Below, piece by piece: positions 33,819 to 43,485 of a DNA stretch of 64,000 bases; positions within the stretch are counted from its first letter, which is position 1, and every line of letters starts with the position of its first letter. A program made the position numbers and the translations under genes. This DNA comes from Sphingomonas ginsengisoli An et al. 2013 (GTDB taxonomy: Bacteria > Pseudomonadota > Alphaproteobacteria > Sphingomonadales > Sphingomonadaceae): positions 248,001-312,000 of the forward strand of contig NZ_CP045434.1 in the NCBI RefSeq assembly GCF_009363895.1, given 5' to 3'. Below the pieces are notes generated by a model that saw nothing but the letters and a program-made list of their open reading frames with translations, did no database searches and was not told the DNA's origin.

Positions 33819-34564
33819 ATGAGGCACCCGCCTCGACCAGCAGCTGGGACGCGGCCGCCTATGCCAGGGTCGGAGGCTACGTCCCCGCGCTTGGGGGCGC
33901 CGCGCTGCGCCTGCTCGACCCGCAGCCGCAAGAGCGCATCCTCGACGTCGGCTGCGGCGACGGCGCGCTGACCGCGCAGATCGCCGGGGCCGGCGCCACC
34001 GTGGTCGGCATCGACAATAGCGAAAGCATGGTCGCCGCCGCGCAGGCGCGCGGGCTCGATGCGCGGGTGATGGACGCCGCCGCCATGCCGTTCGCCGCCG
34101 AATATGACGCCGCTATCTCCAACGCCTCGCTCCACTGGATGCTGGCCAAGGAAGCCGTCGCCGCCGGCGTCGCCCGCGCGCTCAAGCCCGGCGGCCGCTT
34201 CGCCGGCGAGTTCGGTGGTGCCGACAATCTGAAGCGCCTCCGCGGCGCGCTCGACGAGGAGCTCGTCGCCCGCGGCTACCGCCCGCCGGTCGAGGCTGCC
34301 AACTGGTATCCGACCGGCGCCGAGTTCCTCGCCGTCTACGAGCCCGCCGGTTTCGACCCCGTCTCGGTCCAGACCATCCCGCGCCCGACCGCGCTCGAGC
34401 ATGGCGTCGCCGGCTGGGTCACCGTCTTCCGCGCCGGCTGGCTCGACCAGGCCGGCGTCCCGGAAGGCGAGCGCCCCGACCTCGCCCAAGCCGTCGCCGC
34501 CCGCGTCGGCAGCGACAATGCCGACTACGTCCGCCTTCGTTTTCTCCTCAGGAAAGCCGACTGA
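33815..34564 (+). CDS. SAM-dependent methyltransferase (class I) inside the gcv operon
   Basis: 249 residues with the class I fold: motif [21 protein letters not shown], motif [21 protein letters not shown] and the acidic [16 protein letters not shown]. It resembles trans-aconitate methyltransferase-like proteins of the Methyltransf_11/25 type; substrate unknown. Start ATG overlaps the preceding stop and its end overlaps gcvPA by one base (TGATG), so translation is coupled to the glycine cleavage genes. Confidence 0.85.
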   Translation: MNEAPASTSSWDAAAYARVGGYVPALGGAALRLLDPQPQERILDVGCGDGALTAQIAGAGATVVGIDNSESMVAAAQARGLDARVMDAAAMPFAAEYDAAISNASLHWMLAKEAVAAGVARALKPGGRFAGEFGGADNLKRLRGALDEELVARGYRPPVEAANWYPTGAEFLAVYEPAGFDPVSVQTIPRPTALEHGVAGWVTVFRAGWLDQAGVPEGERPDLAQAVAARVGSDNADYVRLRFLLRKAD

Positions 34565-35922
34565 TGCGTTACCTGCCTTTGTCCGATACCGACCGGCGCG
34601 AGATGCTCGACGTCATCGGCGCCGAGACCATCGACGATCTTTTCCGCGACGTGCCCGAGGCCGCGCGCCAGTCGGGCCCGATCGCCGGCCTGCCGATGCA
34701 CGCGCCCGAGCTGGCGGTCGAGCGGCACATGACCGCGCTCGCCGCCAAGAACATGCCCGCCGGCGCCACGCCCTTCTTCATCGGCTGCGGCGCCTACAAG
34801 CATCACGTCCCCGCCAGCGTCGATCACCTGATCCAGCGCGGCGAGTTCCTCACCGCCTACACGCCCTACCAGCCCGAGATCGCGCAGGGCACGCTGCAGG
34901 TGCTGTTCGAATTCCAGAGCCAGGTCGCGCGGCTGACCGGCTGCGAGGTCGCCAACGCCTCGATGTACGATGGCTCGACCGCCTGCTGGGAAGCGATCGG
35001 CATGGCGCGGCGGATCACCCGCCGAACCAAGGCGCTGCTCAGCGACGGCCTCCACCCGCATTACGTCTCGGTCTGCGAGACGATGGCCAAGTTCACCGGC
35101 GACACGCTCGCGACCGCGGTACCGACCCTCGACGCCAAGACCGACCTCGACCGGCTGATCGGCGCCATCGACGGCGAAACCAGCGCGGTGGTCGTCCAAT
35201 ATCCCGATATCCTCGGCCGCATCGCTGACCTCCAGCCGCTCGCCGACGCCGCCCATGCCGCCGGCGCGCTGCTGATCGCGGTGGTGACCGAGCCGGTCGC
35301 GCTCGGCCTGATCAAGTCGCCGGGCGAGATGGGCGCCGACATCGTGGTCGGCGAGGGCCAGTCGATCGGCGTCGGCCTCCAGTTCGGCGGCCCCTATGTC
35401 GGCCTGTTCGCCTGCCGCGAGAAGCATATCCGCCAGATGCCCGGCCGCCTCGCCGGCGAGACCGTCGACGCCGAGGGCAAGCGCGGCTTCGTCCTCACTT
35501 TGTCGACCCGCGAGCAGCACATCCGCCGCGAGAAGGCGACCAGCAACATCTGCACCAACTCCGGCCTCTGCGCGCTGGCCTTTTCGATCCATCTGACCCT
35601 GCTCGGCGAGAAGGGGCTGCGGCAATTGGCCGAACTCAACCACGCCCGCGCGGCCCAAGTCGCCGAACGGCTGGCCGCCATCCCCGGCGTCCGCCTCGTC
35701 AACCATGCCTTCTTCAACGAGTTCACCCTCGAGCTGCCGGTCGAGGCGCGCCCAGCGGTCCACAAGATGGTCGAGGCCGGCGTGCTCGGCGGGGTATCGC
35801 TCGGAAGGCTCTACCCGGCGGCCGAGCAGCTAAGGAACGGGCTGGTAGTGGCGGTGACCGAGACCGTCACCGACGCGGATATCGACGCGCTCGAAGGCGC
35901 GCTCAGGGAGGCAGTGGCGTGA
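34564..35922 (+). CDS. gcvPA: glycine dehydrogenase (decarboxylating) subunit 1
   Basis: 452-residue N-terminal half of the split P protein. Recognised by [60 protein letters not shown] and [15 protein letters not shown]. Together with gcvPB it forms the PLP enzyme that decarboxylates glycine and loads H protein. The stop overlaps gcvPB (GTGA). Confidence 0.96.
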   Translation: MRYLPLSDTDRREMLDVIGAETIDDLFRDVPEAARQSGPIAGLPMHAPELAVERHMTALAAKNMPAGATPFFIGCGAYKHHVPASVDHLIQRGEFLTAYTPYQPEIAQGTLQVLFEFQSQVARLTGCEVANASMYDGSTACWEAIGMARRITRRTKALLSDGLHPHYVSVCETMAKFTGDTLATAVPTLDAKTDLDRLIGAIDGETSAVVVQYPDILGRIADLQPLADAAHAAGALLIAVVTEPVALGLIKSPGEMGADIVVGEGQSIGVGLQFGGPYVGLFACREKHIRQMPGRLAGETVDAEGKRGFVLTLSTREQHIRREKATSNICTNSGLCALAFSIHLTLLGEKGLRQLAELNHARAAQVAERLAAIPGVRLVNHAFFNEFTLELPVEARPAVHKMVEAGVLGGVSLGRLYPAAEQLRNGLVVAVTETVTDADIDALEGALREAVA

Positions 35923-37535
35923 CCATCAACCAGAGCGGCTGGCGGCCCGCCGCCCCAACCCAGGGCCCGGGCGACACCGGCACCGTCACCGGCAACCGCG
36001 CGCTGATGCTCGAGGAGCTGCTGATCTTCGAGATCGGCGATAGCGAGACCACCGGGGTCGATTTCGAACCCGCGCCGCAGGGGGCCGACCGCCTCGGCGG
36101 CCTCGCCCGCACCGCCCCCATCGGCCTCCCCGGCCTCAGCGAGCCCGAGACCGTCCGCCACTACACCCGCCTGTCGCGCCAGAATTACGGCATCGACCTC
36201 GGTTTCTTCCCGCTCGGCTCGTGCACCATGAAGCACAATCCGCGCTTGAACGAGAAGATGGCCCGGCTGCCTGGCTTCGCCGACATCCACCCGCTCCAGC
36301 CGCGCGAGACGGTGCAGGGCGCGCTCGAGGTCATCAACGAGCTCGCCCACTGGCTGATCAAGCTCACCGGCATGCACGGCGTGGCGATGAGCCCCAAGGC
36401 CGGCGCCCACGGCGAGTTGTGCGGTATCCTCTGCATCCGCGCCGCACTCGAGGCGCGGGGCGACGCCCGCTCGGTGGTGCTGGTCCCCGAAAGCGCGCAC
36501 GGCACCAACCCGGCGACCGCCGCCTTCGCCGGCTACGCGGTCGAGAACATCCCCGCCAACGCCGCCGGTCGGGTCGACCTCGACGCCTTGAAGGCCCGCC
36601 TCGGGCCCGACGTCGCCGCGGTGATGATCACCAACCCCAACACCTGCGGGCTGTTCGAGCCCGACATGAAGGCGATCAGCGACGCGGTCCACGCCGCCGG
36701 TGCCTTCGTCTATTGCGACGGCGCCAACTTCAACGCCATCGTCGGCCGGGTCCGCCCCGGCGACCTCGGCGTCGACGCGATGCACATCAACCTCCACAAG
36801 ACCTTCTCCACCCCGCACGGCGGCGGTGGCCCGGGCTCGGGCCCGGTGGTCCTGTCCGAGGCGCTGAGCCGCTTCGCGCCCTTGCCCTACACCGCGCGGA
36901 CCAAGGACGGCGTCGTCCACCTCGTCGAGGAAGAGCAGGCTGACGATTTCGCGCGCGAGCATTTCGGCGGCCCGCTGGCGAGCTTCGGACGGATGACCGC
37001 CTTCCACGGCCAGATGGGCATGTTCACCCGGGCGCTCACCTACATCCTCAGCCACGGCGCCGACGGCCTCCGCCAGGTCGCCGAGGATGCGGTGTTGAAC
37101 GCCAACTACATCCTGCGCAGCTGCGAGGACCTGCTCGACGCGCCCTTCGCAGGCTCGGGCCCGTGCATGCACGAGGCGATCTTCTCCGATAAGGGGTTCG
37201 CCGCCGGCCTCACCACGCTCGATCTCGCCAAGGGGCTGATCGACGAGGGCTTCCACCCGATGACCATGTACTTCCCGCTGGTGGTGCATGGCGCGATGCT
37301 GATCGAGCCGACCGAGACCGAGAGCAAGGCCGCGCTCGACCAGTTCGTCGCCGCGCTCCGCCACGTCGCCGAGCGCGCCAAGGCCGGGGACGAGACCCTC
37401 AAGGCCGCCCCGGTCCACGCCCCGCGTCGCCGCCTCGACGAGACGCTCGCGGCGAGGAAGCCGATCGTCGCCTGGAAGACCCCCGCGCCCGACGCCGACA
37501 AGATCAGCGGCCGCAGCGAAGTCGGCGGGCAATGA
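35919..37535 (+). CDS. gcvPB: glycine dehydrogenase (decarboxylating) subunit 2
   Basis: 538-residue C-terminal half of the split P protein, which carries the PLP lysine in [17 protein letters not shown]. Also typical: [33 protein letters not shown] and [17 protein letters not shown]. The GTG start overlaps gcvPA, the ATGA end overlaps the next gene. The long C-terminal tail ([20 protein letters not shown]) is usual in alphaproteobacterial GcvPB. Confidence 0.96.
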   Translation: MTINQSGWRPAAPTQGPGDTGTVTGNRALMLEELLIFEIGDSETTGVDFEPAPQGADRLGGLARTAPIGLPGLSEPETVRHYTRLSRQNYGIDLGFFPLGSCTMKHNPRLNEKMARLPGFADIHPLQPRETVQGALEVINELAHWLIKLTGMHGVAMSPKAGAHGELCGILCIRAALEARGDARSVVLVPESAHGTNPATAAFAGYAVENIPANAAGRVDLDALKARLGPDVAAVMITNPNTCGLFEPDMKAISDAVHAAGAFVYCDGANFNAIVGRVRPGDLGVDAMHINLHKTFSTPHGGGGPGSGPVVLSEALSRFAPLPYTARTKDGVVHLVEEEQADDFAREHFGGPLASFGRMTAFHGQMGMFTRALTYILSHGADGLRQVAEDAVLNANYILRSCEDLLDAPFAGSGPCMHEAIFSDKGFAAGLTTLDLAKGLIDEGFHPMTMYFPLVVHGAMLIEPTETESKAALDQFVAALRHVAERAKAGDETLKAAPVHAPRRRLDETLAARKPIVAWKTPAPDADKISGRSEVGGQ

Positions 37536-38035
37536 ACTGGAGCAAGCTTCTGCCGCTCTTCGTGGTGGCGGCCATCATGCTGTTCCGCCTGCGCCGGGCG
37601 GCGAAGGAACAACCGCTCAGGATCGAGCGGATGTGGATCATGCCGGCGCTGGCGTCGCTGTTGATCCTCGCTTCGCTGGCGTTCGTGCCGACCCCGCCGA
37701 GCGGTTGGCTGGCGCTGATTGCGGGAGTGTTGGTCGGGGCCGCGGCGGGCTGGCATCGTGGCAAGCTGATGCGCATCCGGGTCGAGCCGGCGACCGGACA
37801 GCTGTTCCAGCAGGCCTCGCCGGCCGCGACCATCTTGCTCATCGTGATCGTGTTCGCCCGCACCGCGATCCGCGACGTCGCCGGCGTCAATCCCGGTGAC
37901 CACCATCCGGCGTTGCTGGCGACGATCATTACCGACGGGCTGATGGGCTTTGCGGTCGGGCTGCTGATCTTCACCCGCATCGAGATGTACCTGCGCGCCA
38001 AGCGCCTCCTCGCCGGCGAGCGCGACCCGGCGTGA
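37532..38035 (+). CDS. integral membrane protein (CcdC/DUF1453-like)
   Basis: 167 residues, four to five hydrophobic helices (LLPLFVVAAIMLFRL, WIMPALASLLILASLAFV, WLALIAGVLVGAAAGW, ATILLIVIVFARTAI, LMGFAVGLLIFTRIEM). The layout, with a basic RLRRAAKEQPLRIERM loop after helix 1 and the GWHRGKLMRIR block, resembles the CcdC/DUF1453 family, whose role is unclear. Translationally coupled to gcvPB and to the following gene. Confidence 0.7.
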   Translation: MNWSKLLPLFVVAAIMLFRLRRAAKEQPLRIERMWIMPALASLLILASLAFVPTPPSGWLALIAGVLVGAAAGWHRGKLMRIRVEPATGQLFQQASPAATILLIVIVFARTAIRDVAGVNPGDHHPALLATIITDGLMGFAVGLLIFTRIEMYLRAKRLLAGERDPA

Positions 38036-38496
38036 GCTGGGACTGGGCTTGGGGATTCGTCAATTTGGTGGCGGTGCTCGGCTGGGCGGCGCTCATCCTG
38101 CTGCCCCGCCGGCCGACCACGCACTCGCTGATCCTCTATGCCGGCGTCGGCCTGCTCTGCCTGACCTATGCGATCATCGTCGTCCTGCTCGTCGGCCATC
38201 TTGCTGATCCAGGGCAGGCGGCAGGGCAGGGGCCGGCCGACCTTAGCGACTATAGCATCGCCGGCATCCGCCGCCTGTTCGGCAGCGACGGCGGGGTCGT
38301 GCTCGGCTGGACCCATTACCTCGCCTTCGACCTGTTCATCGGCCTGTGGATCGGGCGCGACGCCGACCACAAGGGCTTCTCTCGGCTGGTCCAGGCGCCG
38401 GTCCTTCTGCTGACCTTCCTCGCCGGTCCGCTCGGCCTGCTCGTCTGGCTGCTCATCCGCGAACGCCGCGCCCGGCGAGCCGCGGCTTCCGCGTGA
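38032..38496 (+). CDS. ABA4-like membrane protein (DUF4281)
   Basis: 154 residues, four helices. The blocks WTHYLAFDLFIGLWIGRDA and LLLTFLAGPLGLLVWLLIRE are typical of the ABA4/DUF4281 family. In plants ABA4 takes part in neoxanthin formation; the bacterial role is unknown, although sphingomonads are carotenoid producers. GTG start overlapping the preceding stop. Confidence 0.78.
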   Translation: MSWDWAWGFVNLVAVLGWAALILLPRRPTTHSLILYAGVGLLCLTYAIIVVLLVGHLADPGQAAGQGPADLSDYSIAGIRRLFGSDGGVVLGWTHYLAFDLFIGLWIGRDADHKGFSRLVQAPVLLLTFLAGPLGLLVWLLIRERRARRAAASA

Positions 38497-39086
38497 AGCG
38501 CGAGGCGCCCGCGGCGTCGCGCAACGTCGGGCCGATCGGCGACGTCCTCGCCGAGTGGCTCCCGCCCACCGGCCTGGTACTCGAGATCGCCAGCGGTACC
38601 GGCGAGCACGCACTCGCCTTTGCCCGCCGCTTCCCCGCGCTCGAGTGGCAGCCGACCGACCCCGCGCCTGACGCGCTCGAATCCATCGCCGCCTGGCGCG
38701 AGGAGGGGCCCGCCAACCTCCGCCCGCCGCTCCGCCTCGACGTATGTGAAGAGCCGTGGCCGATCGCCCACGCCGACGCAGTGGTCGCGATCAACCTCGT
38801 CCACATCAGTCCGTGGGCGGCGAGCCTCGCGCTCCTCGCCGGCGCCGCCACCATCCTTCCGCCGCACGCCCCGCTGATCCTCTACGGCCCATGGCGAGTG
38901 CCCGGCGAGCCGCTCGCCCGCTCCAACCTCGCCTTCGAAGCGGCGCTCCAGGCGCGCGACCCGCGCTTCGGCATCCGCAATGTCGCCGCCTTCGCCGCCG
39001 CCGCGCGTGAGGCCGGCTTCAGCCTCGACCGTCAGCAGGCGATGCCGGCGAATAACCGGATGCTGCTGCTTCGCCGCGCCGGCTGA
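38493..39086 (+). CDS. DUF938 methyltransferase-like protein
   Basis: 197 residues from GTG 38493, which overlaps the previous stop. SAM-binding motif VLEIASGTGEHALAFARRFP, WQPTDPAPDALESI and NLVHISPWAASLALL belong to the DUF938 family (SAM-dependent methyltransferase fold, substrate unknown). The last 68 bases overlap the convergent PAP2 gene; the C-terminal AMPANNRMLLLRRAG is the usual family end, so the overlap is real. Confidence 0.85.
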   Translation: MKREAPAASRNVGPIGDVLAEWLPPTGLVLEIASGTGEHALAFARRFPALEWQPTDPAPDALESIAAWREEGPANLRPPLRLDVCEEPWPIAHADAVVAINLVHISPWAASLALLAGAATILPPHAPLILYGPWRVPGEPLARSNLAFEAALQARDPRFGIRNVAAFAAAAREAGFSLDRQQAMPANNRMLLLRRAG

Positions 39087-39669
39087 GCCGCCACCACGCG
39101 CCCACCCACAATAGCCCGAAGCACCAGCCGGCGATGATGTCGGTCGGCCAGTGGACGCCGAGCACCGGGCGCGTGCAGCCGATCGCCACCGCCAGCGCGA
39201 TTCCCGCGGTCAGCGCCGCCGCCCGCCACCGCGCGGGCGCGACGAACAGCGCCAGCGACACCAAGGTCAGCGTCGAATTGCTCGCATGTCCGCTCGGGAA
39301 GCTCTTCACCGAGACGATCACCGGATAGGGATCGAAGCTCGGCCGAGGCCGATCGACCGCCCATTTGATGAGCTCGACCATCGCCCGCCCGCTCATCGTC
39401 GTCGCAAAGAACAGCAGCGCCTCGCGCCGCTCGCCCCGCCACCACAGCCAGCCGGTCGCGATCAGCACCACCGGCACCAGCACCAGCGACCCGCCAAGCT
39501 GGGTGAACGCCAGGATCGCGCGGGTCTGGTCCACATGGCCCGCGCGCCAGCCAATGAACCAGCGGTCGACCGCCATGTCGGGCGCGAAATAGGGCCCACC
39601 GATCACGCCGGCGATCACGATCACCAGCAGCAGCGCGAGGCCGAGAAGAGGGTAAGTCCAGCGTGTCAT
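39019..39669 (-). CDS. PAP2-family membrane phosphatase
   Basis: 216 residues, six helices, with all three PAP2 motifs: KWAVDRPRP, FPSGHAS and RPVLGVHWPTDIIAGW. Likely dephosphorylates a lipid phosphate or undecaprenyl diphosphate at the periplasmic face. ATG 39669. The C-terminal Gly/Ser-rich tail lies in the overlap with the DUF938 gene. Confidence 0.9.
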   Translation of the reverse strand: MTRWTYPLLGLALLLVIVIAGVIGGPYFAPDMAVDRWFIGWRAGHVDQTRAILAFTQLGGSLVLVPVVLIATGWLWWRGERREALLFFATTMSGRAMVELIKWAVDRPRPSFDPYPVIVSVKSFPSGHASNSTLTLVSLALFVAPARWRAAALTAGIALAVAIGCTRPVLGVHWPTDIIAGWCFGLLWVGAWWRLSRRGEAAASGYSPASPADGRG

Positions 39670-39713
39670 ATACCGTTAAACGAAGTTTTACCTGTCAGGG
39701 ATACGACGGCCCA

Positions 39714-40124
39714 ATGGACGAGAGTCAATTTGTGCAGAACCGCCGGCAGCGCCGGTCCCAGGTCTTCATGAGCGCGGCTCTAGAGTTGTCGGGGACCTCG
39801 CTTGGCGTCAAGCTGCGCAATCTCTCGGCCGAAGGCGCGCTGGTGGAAGGCGACAAGCTTCCGGTCGAAGGCGCCAAGGTCGTCTTCAAGCGCCAGGACC
39901 TGAGCGTCGCGGCGCGGGTCATTTGGGTTCGCGGCGGCCGCGCCGGCCTGTCGTTCGATTTTGCGCTCACGCCCGAAACGGTGCTGCGCCACATCCCGAC
40001 CCCCAAGCCGCGCGTCCAGCCGGAGTTCCGTCGGCCCGGCCTGACCAGCCGCGTCAGCGACCTCGACCGCGAGGCGGCGGCGTCGTGGGGCTACCGCCCG
40101 ACCTTCGACCGGCCCGGCGAATAA
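39714..40124 (+). CDS. PilZ-domain protein
   Basis: 136 residues. The c-di-GMP-binding signature appears as NRRQRRSQVF near the N-terminus and NLSAEGALVEG about 25 residues later, followed by ARVIWVRGGRAGLSF. ATG 39714 (MDESQFVQNRR) is chosen because the signature begins shortly after it. A second, double-PilZ protein lies convergently at 40142-40789. Probable c-di-GMP effector; target unknown. Confidence 0.85.
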   Translation: MDESQFVQNRRQRRSQVFMSAALELSGTSLGVKLRNLSAEGALVEGDKLPVEGAKVVFKRQDLSVAARVIWVRGGRAGLSFDFALTPETVLRHIPTPKPRVQPEFRRPGLTSRVSDLDREAAASWGYRPTFDRPGE

Positions 40125-40141
40125 TCCCCTTCAAAATTTGA

Positions 40142-40789
40142 TTAGGCGGCTTTCGCGGCGTCGCGCTGCGTGCGCAGCCAGTCGACTAGCTCGGACAGCG
40201 GCAACGGCGTGTTGAACGAGATGCCCGCGGCAGCTTGCGTCGCCCAGCGCACCACCGCCGGTTGCGGCGCCAGCCCCGGCAACGTCACCACCACCTCGGC
40301 ATCGGGCGTCAGCGGGGTGGGGGTGTCGACCTTGATCCCGCCCTGGCTGATGTCGGCGCAATGCAGCCGCAGCGTCGCCGCACCGTCGCGCACATAGGCC
40401 GAGGTGTTGACCTCGATCCGCGGCATCCGCGGCCGCGGGCCCGCCTCGTCGCTGGCGAGGATGGCGATCACGTCGACCGGGACGGCGAAGGCGATCCCGA
40501 CCTGATGCTCGCGCACCCACGTCACCCGCCCGGTCAGCGGCTGCCCGGTCTTGAGTTCGACCTCGACCGGCACCCCCGGCTCGAGCGCGCAATAGACCCG
40601 CAGCATCATGCCGCCGGCCGAGATATTCTTGATCAGGCACAGTTCGCGCCGCCCGTTGACCACCATCGCGCCGACCCGGAACAGCGTCAGATGCCGCTCG
40701 GCATCGCGCCGCTCGAGCTCGGGCGCCGGCTGCCGCGGCGGCGCGTCGGTCAGCGAATAGATCGTCGTCTCAACCGGTCGATTGTCCAC
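40142..40789 (-). CDS. protein with two PilZ-type domains
   Basis: 215 residues from GTG 40789, which has GGAG eight bases upstream; a TTG at 40831 would add 14 residues. Domain 1: LERRDAERHLTLF and NISAGGMMLRV, then GRVTWVREHQVGIAF. Domain 2: RPRMPRIEVNTSAYV and DISQGGIKVDT, then AVVRWATQAAAGISF. Domain 1 has a weaker arginine motif than usual, so binding of c-di-GMP is likely but not certain. Confidence 0.8.
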   Translation of the reverse strand: MDNRPVETTIYSLTDAPPRQPAPELERRDAERHLTLFRVGAMVVNGRRELCLIKNISAGGMMLRVYCALEPGVPVEVELKTGQPLTGRVTWVREHQVGIAFAVPVDVIAILASDEAGPRPRMPRIEVNTSAYVRDGAATLRLHCADISQGGIKVDTPTPLTPDAEVVVTLPGLAPQPAVVRWATQAAAGISFNTPLPLSELVDWLRTQRDAAKAA

Positions 40790-40922
40790 GCCCAAGGCTC
40801 CGAGTTCGGGCTTCAAAGTCTTCGCGGTCAAGCTTACGCAAATCTTCGTTTAGCAAAGGTTTAGCTCCCCGCTGGTCGGCGCGTCTTTTGAGGCGTAGGC
40901 TGCGCGGCAGAGGAGCTCACCC

Positions 40923-41891
40923 ATGCGCACCGTCCCGTTCGTGCCGCTCGTGCTCACCCTGTTCGCCTGCCCCGCGGCGGCGCAGATCACCCATGTCGAG
41001 GCGGTCAACGGCGCCGCCCAGGTCGACTCCTCCACCCAGACCACCGACGCCAAGATGGGCCGCGACGCCAGCGACCGGATGACCGTCGCGGTGCGCGTCG
41101 CCGGCTCGGGGCCTTACCAGTTCATCGTCGACACCGGCGCCGACCGCACCGTGGTCGCGCGCGAGCTCGCCGACCGGCTGCGTCTGCCGAGCGGGCCGAC
41201 CGCCACGCTGCACAGCATCTCGGGCGTCGACTCGATCCACACCGCGCGGGTCGACCGCCTCGAATATACCGCCAAACGGGTCGACGGGATCGACGCCGCG
41301 GTGCTCGAGGGCATCAACATCGGCGCCGACGGCATCCTTGGCACCGACAGCCTGCGCGCGCAGCGGGTCCAGTTCGATTTCAAGGCCAAGACGCTCTCGA
41401 TCACCTCGGCCCGTCAGGCGCCGCCCGACGATCCCGGCACGGTGGTGGTCCAGGGCCGTCGCCAGGCCGGGCGGCTGATTCTCACCAACGCGCTCGCCAG
41501 CGGCCACGGCGTCTCGGTGGTGGTGGACACCGGCTCCGACCTCAACATCGGCAATCCGGCGATGGAGGCGATGCTCCGGCGCAAGGGCCTCTTGGCGGGC
41601 GACAGCCAGATCGAGCTGACCTCGGTGACCGGCGCCAAGCTGACCGGCAGCTACACCTTCCTGCGCGAACTCGTCCTCGGCGGGGTGACGCTGACCAACG
41701 TCGCGGTGGTGTTCGCCGACGCGCACACCTTCCACCAGCTCAAGCTCGACGACAAGCCGGCGATGCTGCTCGGGATGAACGCGATCCGCGCCTTCGACAA
41801 GGTCTCGATCGACTTCGCCGGCCGCAAGCTGCGCGTGCTCCTGCCCAAGGGCTCCGAGCGCGACAGCCCGGCCCAGCTCGCCTCACGCTGA
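40923..41891 (+). CDS. exported retropepsin-like aspartyl protease
   Basis: 322 residues with a signal peptide (VPLVLTLFACPAAAQ) and two aspartyl-protease half sites: YQFIVDTGADRTVV and VSVVVDTGSDLNIG. A pair of such domains in one chain could form a single active unit like pepsin, in contrast to the usual dimer of single domains. The C-terminus AMLLGMNAIRAFDKVSIDFAGRKLRVLLP is the normal family end. Periplasmic; substrate unknown. Its stop overlaps the flaF remnant by nine bases. Confidence 0.85.
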   Translation: MRTVPFVPLVLTLFACPAAAQITHVEAVNGAAQVDSSTQTTDAKMGRDASDRMTVAVRVAGSGPYQFIVDTGADRTVVARELADRLRLPSGPTATLHSISGVDSIHTARVDRLEYTAKRVDGIDAAVLEGINIGADGILGTDSLRAQRVQFDFKAKTLSITSARQAPPDDPGTVVVQGRRQAGRLILTNALASGHGVSVVVDTGSDLNIGNPAMEAMLRRKGLLAGDSQIELTSVTGAKLTGSYTFLRELVLGGVTLTNVAVVFADAHTFHQLKLDDKPAMLLGMNAIRAFDKVSIDFAGRKLRVLLPKGSERDSPAQLASR

Positions 41892-42107
41892 GCGGACCGC
41901 CGCCGACCCCGCCAGCCCGTCCATCAGCAATTGGTTGACGTCGAGCAGCGGCTCGCACCGCTCGCGTCCCGCCATCACCGCGCTGGTGTGCCGGTCGACC
42001 CACAGGCTCAAGGAGATGATGCTCGCGCGAAGCTCGGGCGGCAGCGCATTGTCGGCCGCCCCGCACGCCGCGGCGAAGGTCGACCACATCTCGCGGTTGC
42101 GATGCAG
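41883..42107 (-). pseudogene. flaF: C-terminal remnant of flaF
   Basis: On the minus strand from about 42107 the frame reads LHRNREMWSTFAAACGA, then LPPELRASIISLSLWVDRHT and LLDVNQLLMDGLAG, the conserved C-terminal two thirds of FlaF, the alphaproteobacterial flagellin export/assembly factor. The N-terminal ~45 residues are missing: upstream of 42107 the same frame runs antisense through flgD. No start codon with a ribosome binding site is near the break. FlaF genes normally lie beside flagellin, as here (42631-43485, same strand). Confidence 0.75.
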
Positions 42108-42111
42108 CGGC

Positions 42112-42522
42112 GCTGCCGGACTGATCGGGCGCCAGGCCGAATTCTCCAACTCGGTCGCGGCGCTGGCGGGCGGCGGCAGCGCGCAGTGGAACTGGAGCGT
42201 GCCGAGCACGCCCGCCACCCTCTCCGCCGAAATCCGCGACAGCAGCGGCAAGCTAGTCGCGACCCCGACGATCGCCGGCGGCGCGGCGAGCAGGTCGTTC
42301 GCGTGGGACGGGCGGATGAGCGACGGCAGCCGGGCACCCGACGGGGCTTATTCGCTCAAGCTGATCGCCAAGGATGCGAGTGGCGCCGACCTCGTCACCA
42401 CAGTTCACAGCGTCGGGACCGTCCGCGACGTCACCCAGCGCGACAATGAATTGTGGCTGGGGCTCGGCGGCAAGGTATCGCTGCCGCTGTCCGACCTGCT
42501 TGGCGTGGCGGTCGCGGCCTGA
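42112..42522 (+). pseudogene. flgD: C-terminal remnant of flgD
   Basis: From 42112 the plus strand reads AAGLIGRQAEFSNSVAALAG, then the FlgD tudor/Fn3-like end with SFAWDGRMSDGSRAPDGAYS and LIAKDASGADLVTTVHSVG, ending LPLSDLLGVAVAA. This is the C-terminal part of the hook-capping protein FlgD. The N-terminal ~90 residues, which bind the hook rod, are absent; the frame stays open to 41935 only because it is antisense to flaF. The two remnants meet head to head within 42104-42115. Confidence 0.75.
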
Positions 42523-42563
42523 GCCGCACTGCCGTTCTTTCCCCCTCAACCTCAGACAGCGAA

Positions 42564-42595
42564 ACGGGCCGGAGTGGTTTCCCACTCCGGCCCGT
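42564..42595 (-). terminator. terminator of the flagellin gene
   Basis: ACGGGCCGGAGTGG and CCACTCCGGCCCGT pair perfectly over 14 bases around TTTC. On the minus strand TTTCGC follows. Located 36 bases after the flagellin stop. Confidence 0.8.
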
Positions 42596-42630
42596 CCTCA
42601 CAGTAGCGGGTGTTCCAATAGTCTTGGGGA

Positions 42631-43485
42631 TTAACGGAACAGCGACATGATTGCCTGGGGAGCCTGATTGGCAATCGAAAGCGCCTGGATACCCAGCTGC
42701 TGCTTGACCTGAAGGGCCTGGAGGTGCGCGGACTCTTTGGCGAGATCCGCGTCGACCAGGTTACCCACGCTCGACTCGACCACGTCGCTCAGCTTGCTCG
42801 TGAACGAGAGCTGCGCGTCGATCTTGCGCGACGCCGAACCCAGCGTCGACAGGCTGGTCTTGAGGTTCGACTGGCTGGTGGTAAGCGTGTCGACCATCGC
42901 CTGGGCATTGGCCTGGCTGTTGATCTGGTCGGTCGCGCCGACGGTGATCACCGCGCCGCCAAGGTCGAGACCCTGGTTGCTGACGGCCAGCGAGTCCGGC
43001 TGCCAGCCGGTGGTGGTCGAATCGCCGTCCTGCAGCGACTGGATGGCCGAGACGCTGCCGCCACCGCCCTTCAGGATGTTGGTGCCGTTGAAGTCGGACG
43101 AACCCACGACGGTGGTGATGCGGTCGCGCAGGGCAACGAAGTCCTGGTTGATCGCGTCACGGCTGGTCTGATCGATGCCCGCGTCGGCGGCCTGATAGGC
43201 CTTCTGCTTCATCTCGATCAGGATGTCCGAAACCTGTTCGGCACCAGCGACCGCCACGTCGGTCACGCTCTTGGCGCGGTTCAGCGAGGAGCTGACGGCC
43301 TTGAGCCCGCCCATGTCACCGCGCAGGGTCTGCGCGATGGCGAAGGCGGCGCTGTCGTCCTTGGTCGAGGCGACATTGTAACCGGTGTTGATGCGGCTCT
43401 GAACCTGGGCCATCGACTTGTTGGTCGACCCGAGGCTCTGGAGGGCCGCCATCGCGCCCGCATTGGTGTTGACGGAAAACGACAT
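42631..43485 (-). CDS. fliC: flagellin
   Basis: 284-residue flagellin. Conserved N-terminal D0/D1 (MSFSVNTNAGAMAALQSLG, SRINTGYNVASTKDDSAAFA, KSVTDVAVAGAEQVSDILIEMKQKA) and C-terminal end (LAKESAHLQALQVKQQLGIQ, APQAIMSLFR), with a short variable centre. GGGAGAAG lies before the ATG. The gene looks intact, with its own terminator, but flaF next to it is broken and no other flagellar gene is in the window. Confidence 0.95.
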   Translation of the reverse strand: MSFSVNTNAGAMAALQSLGSTNKSMAQVQSRINTGYNVASTKDDSAAFAIAQTLRGDMGGLKAVSSSLNRAKSVTDVAVAGAEQVSDILIEMKQKAYQAADAGIDQTSRDAINQDFVALRDRITTVVGSSDFNGTNILKGGGGSVSAIQSLQDGDSTTTGWQPDSLAVSNQGLDLGGAVITVGATDQINSQANAQAMVDTLTTSQSNLKTSLSTLGSASRKIDAQLSFTSKLSDVVESSVGNLVDADLAKESAHLQALQVKQQLGIQALSIANQAPQAIMSLFR

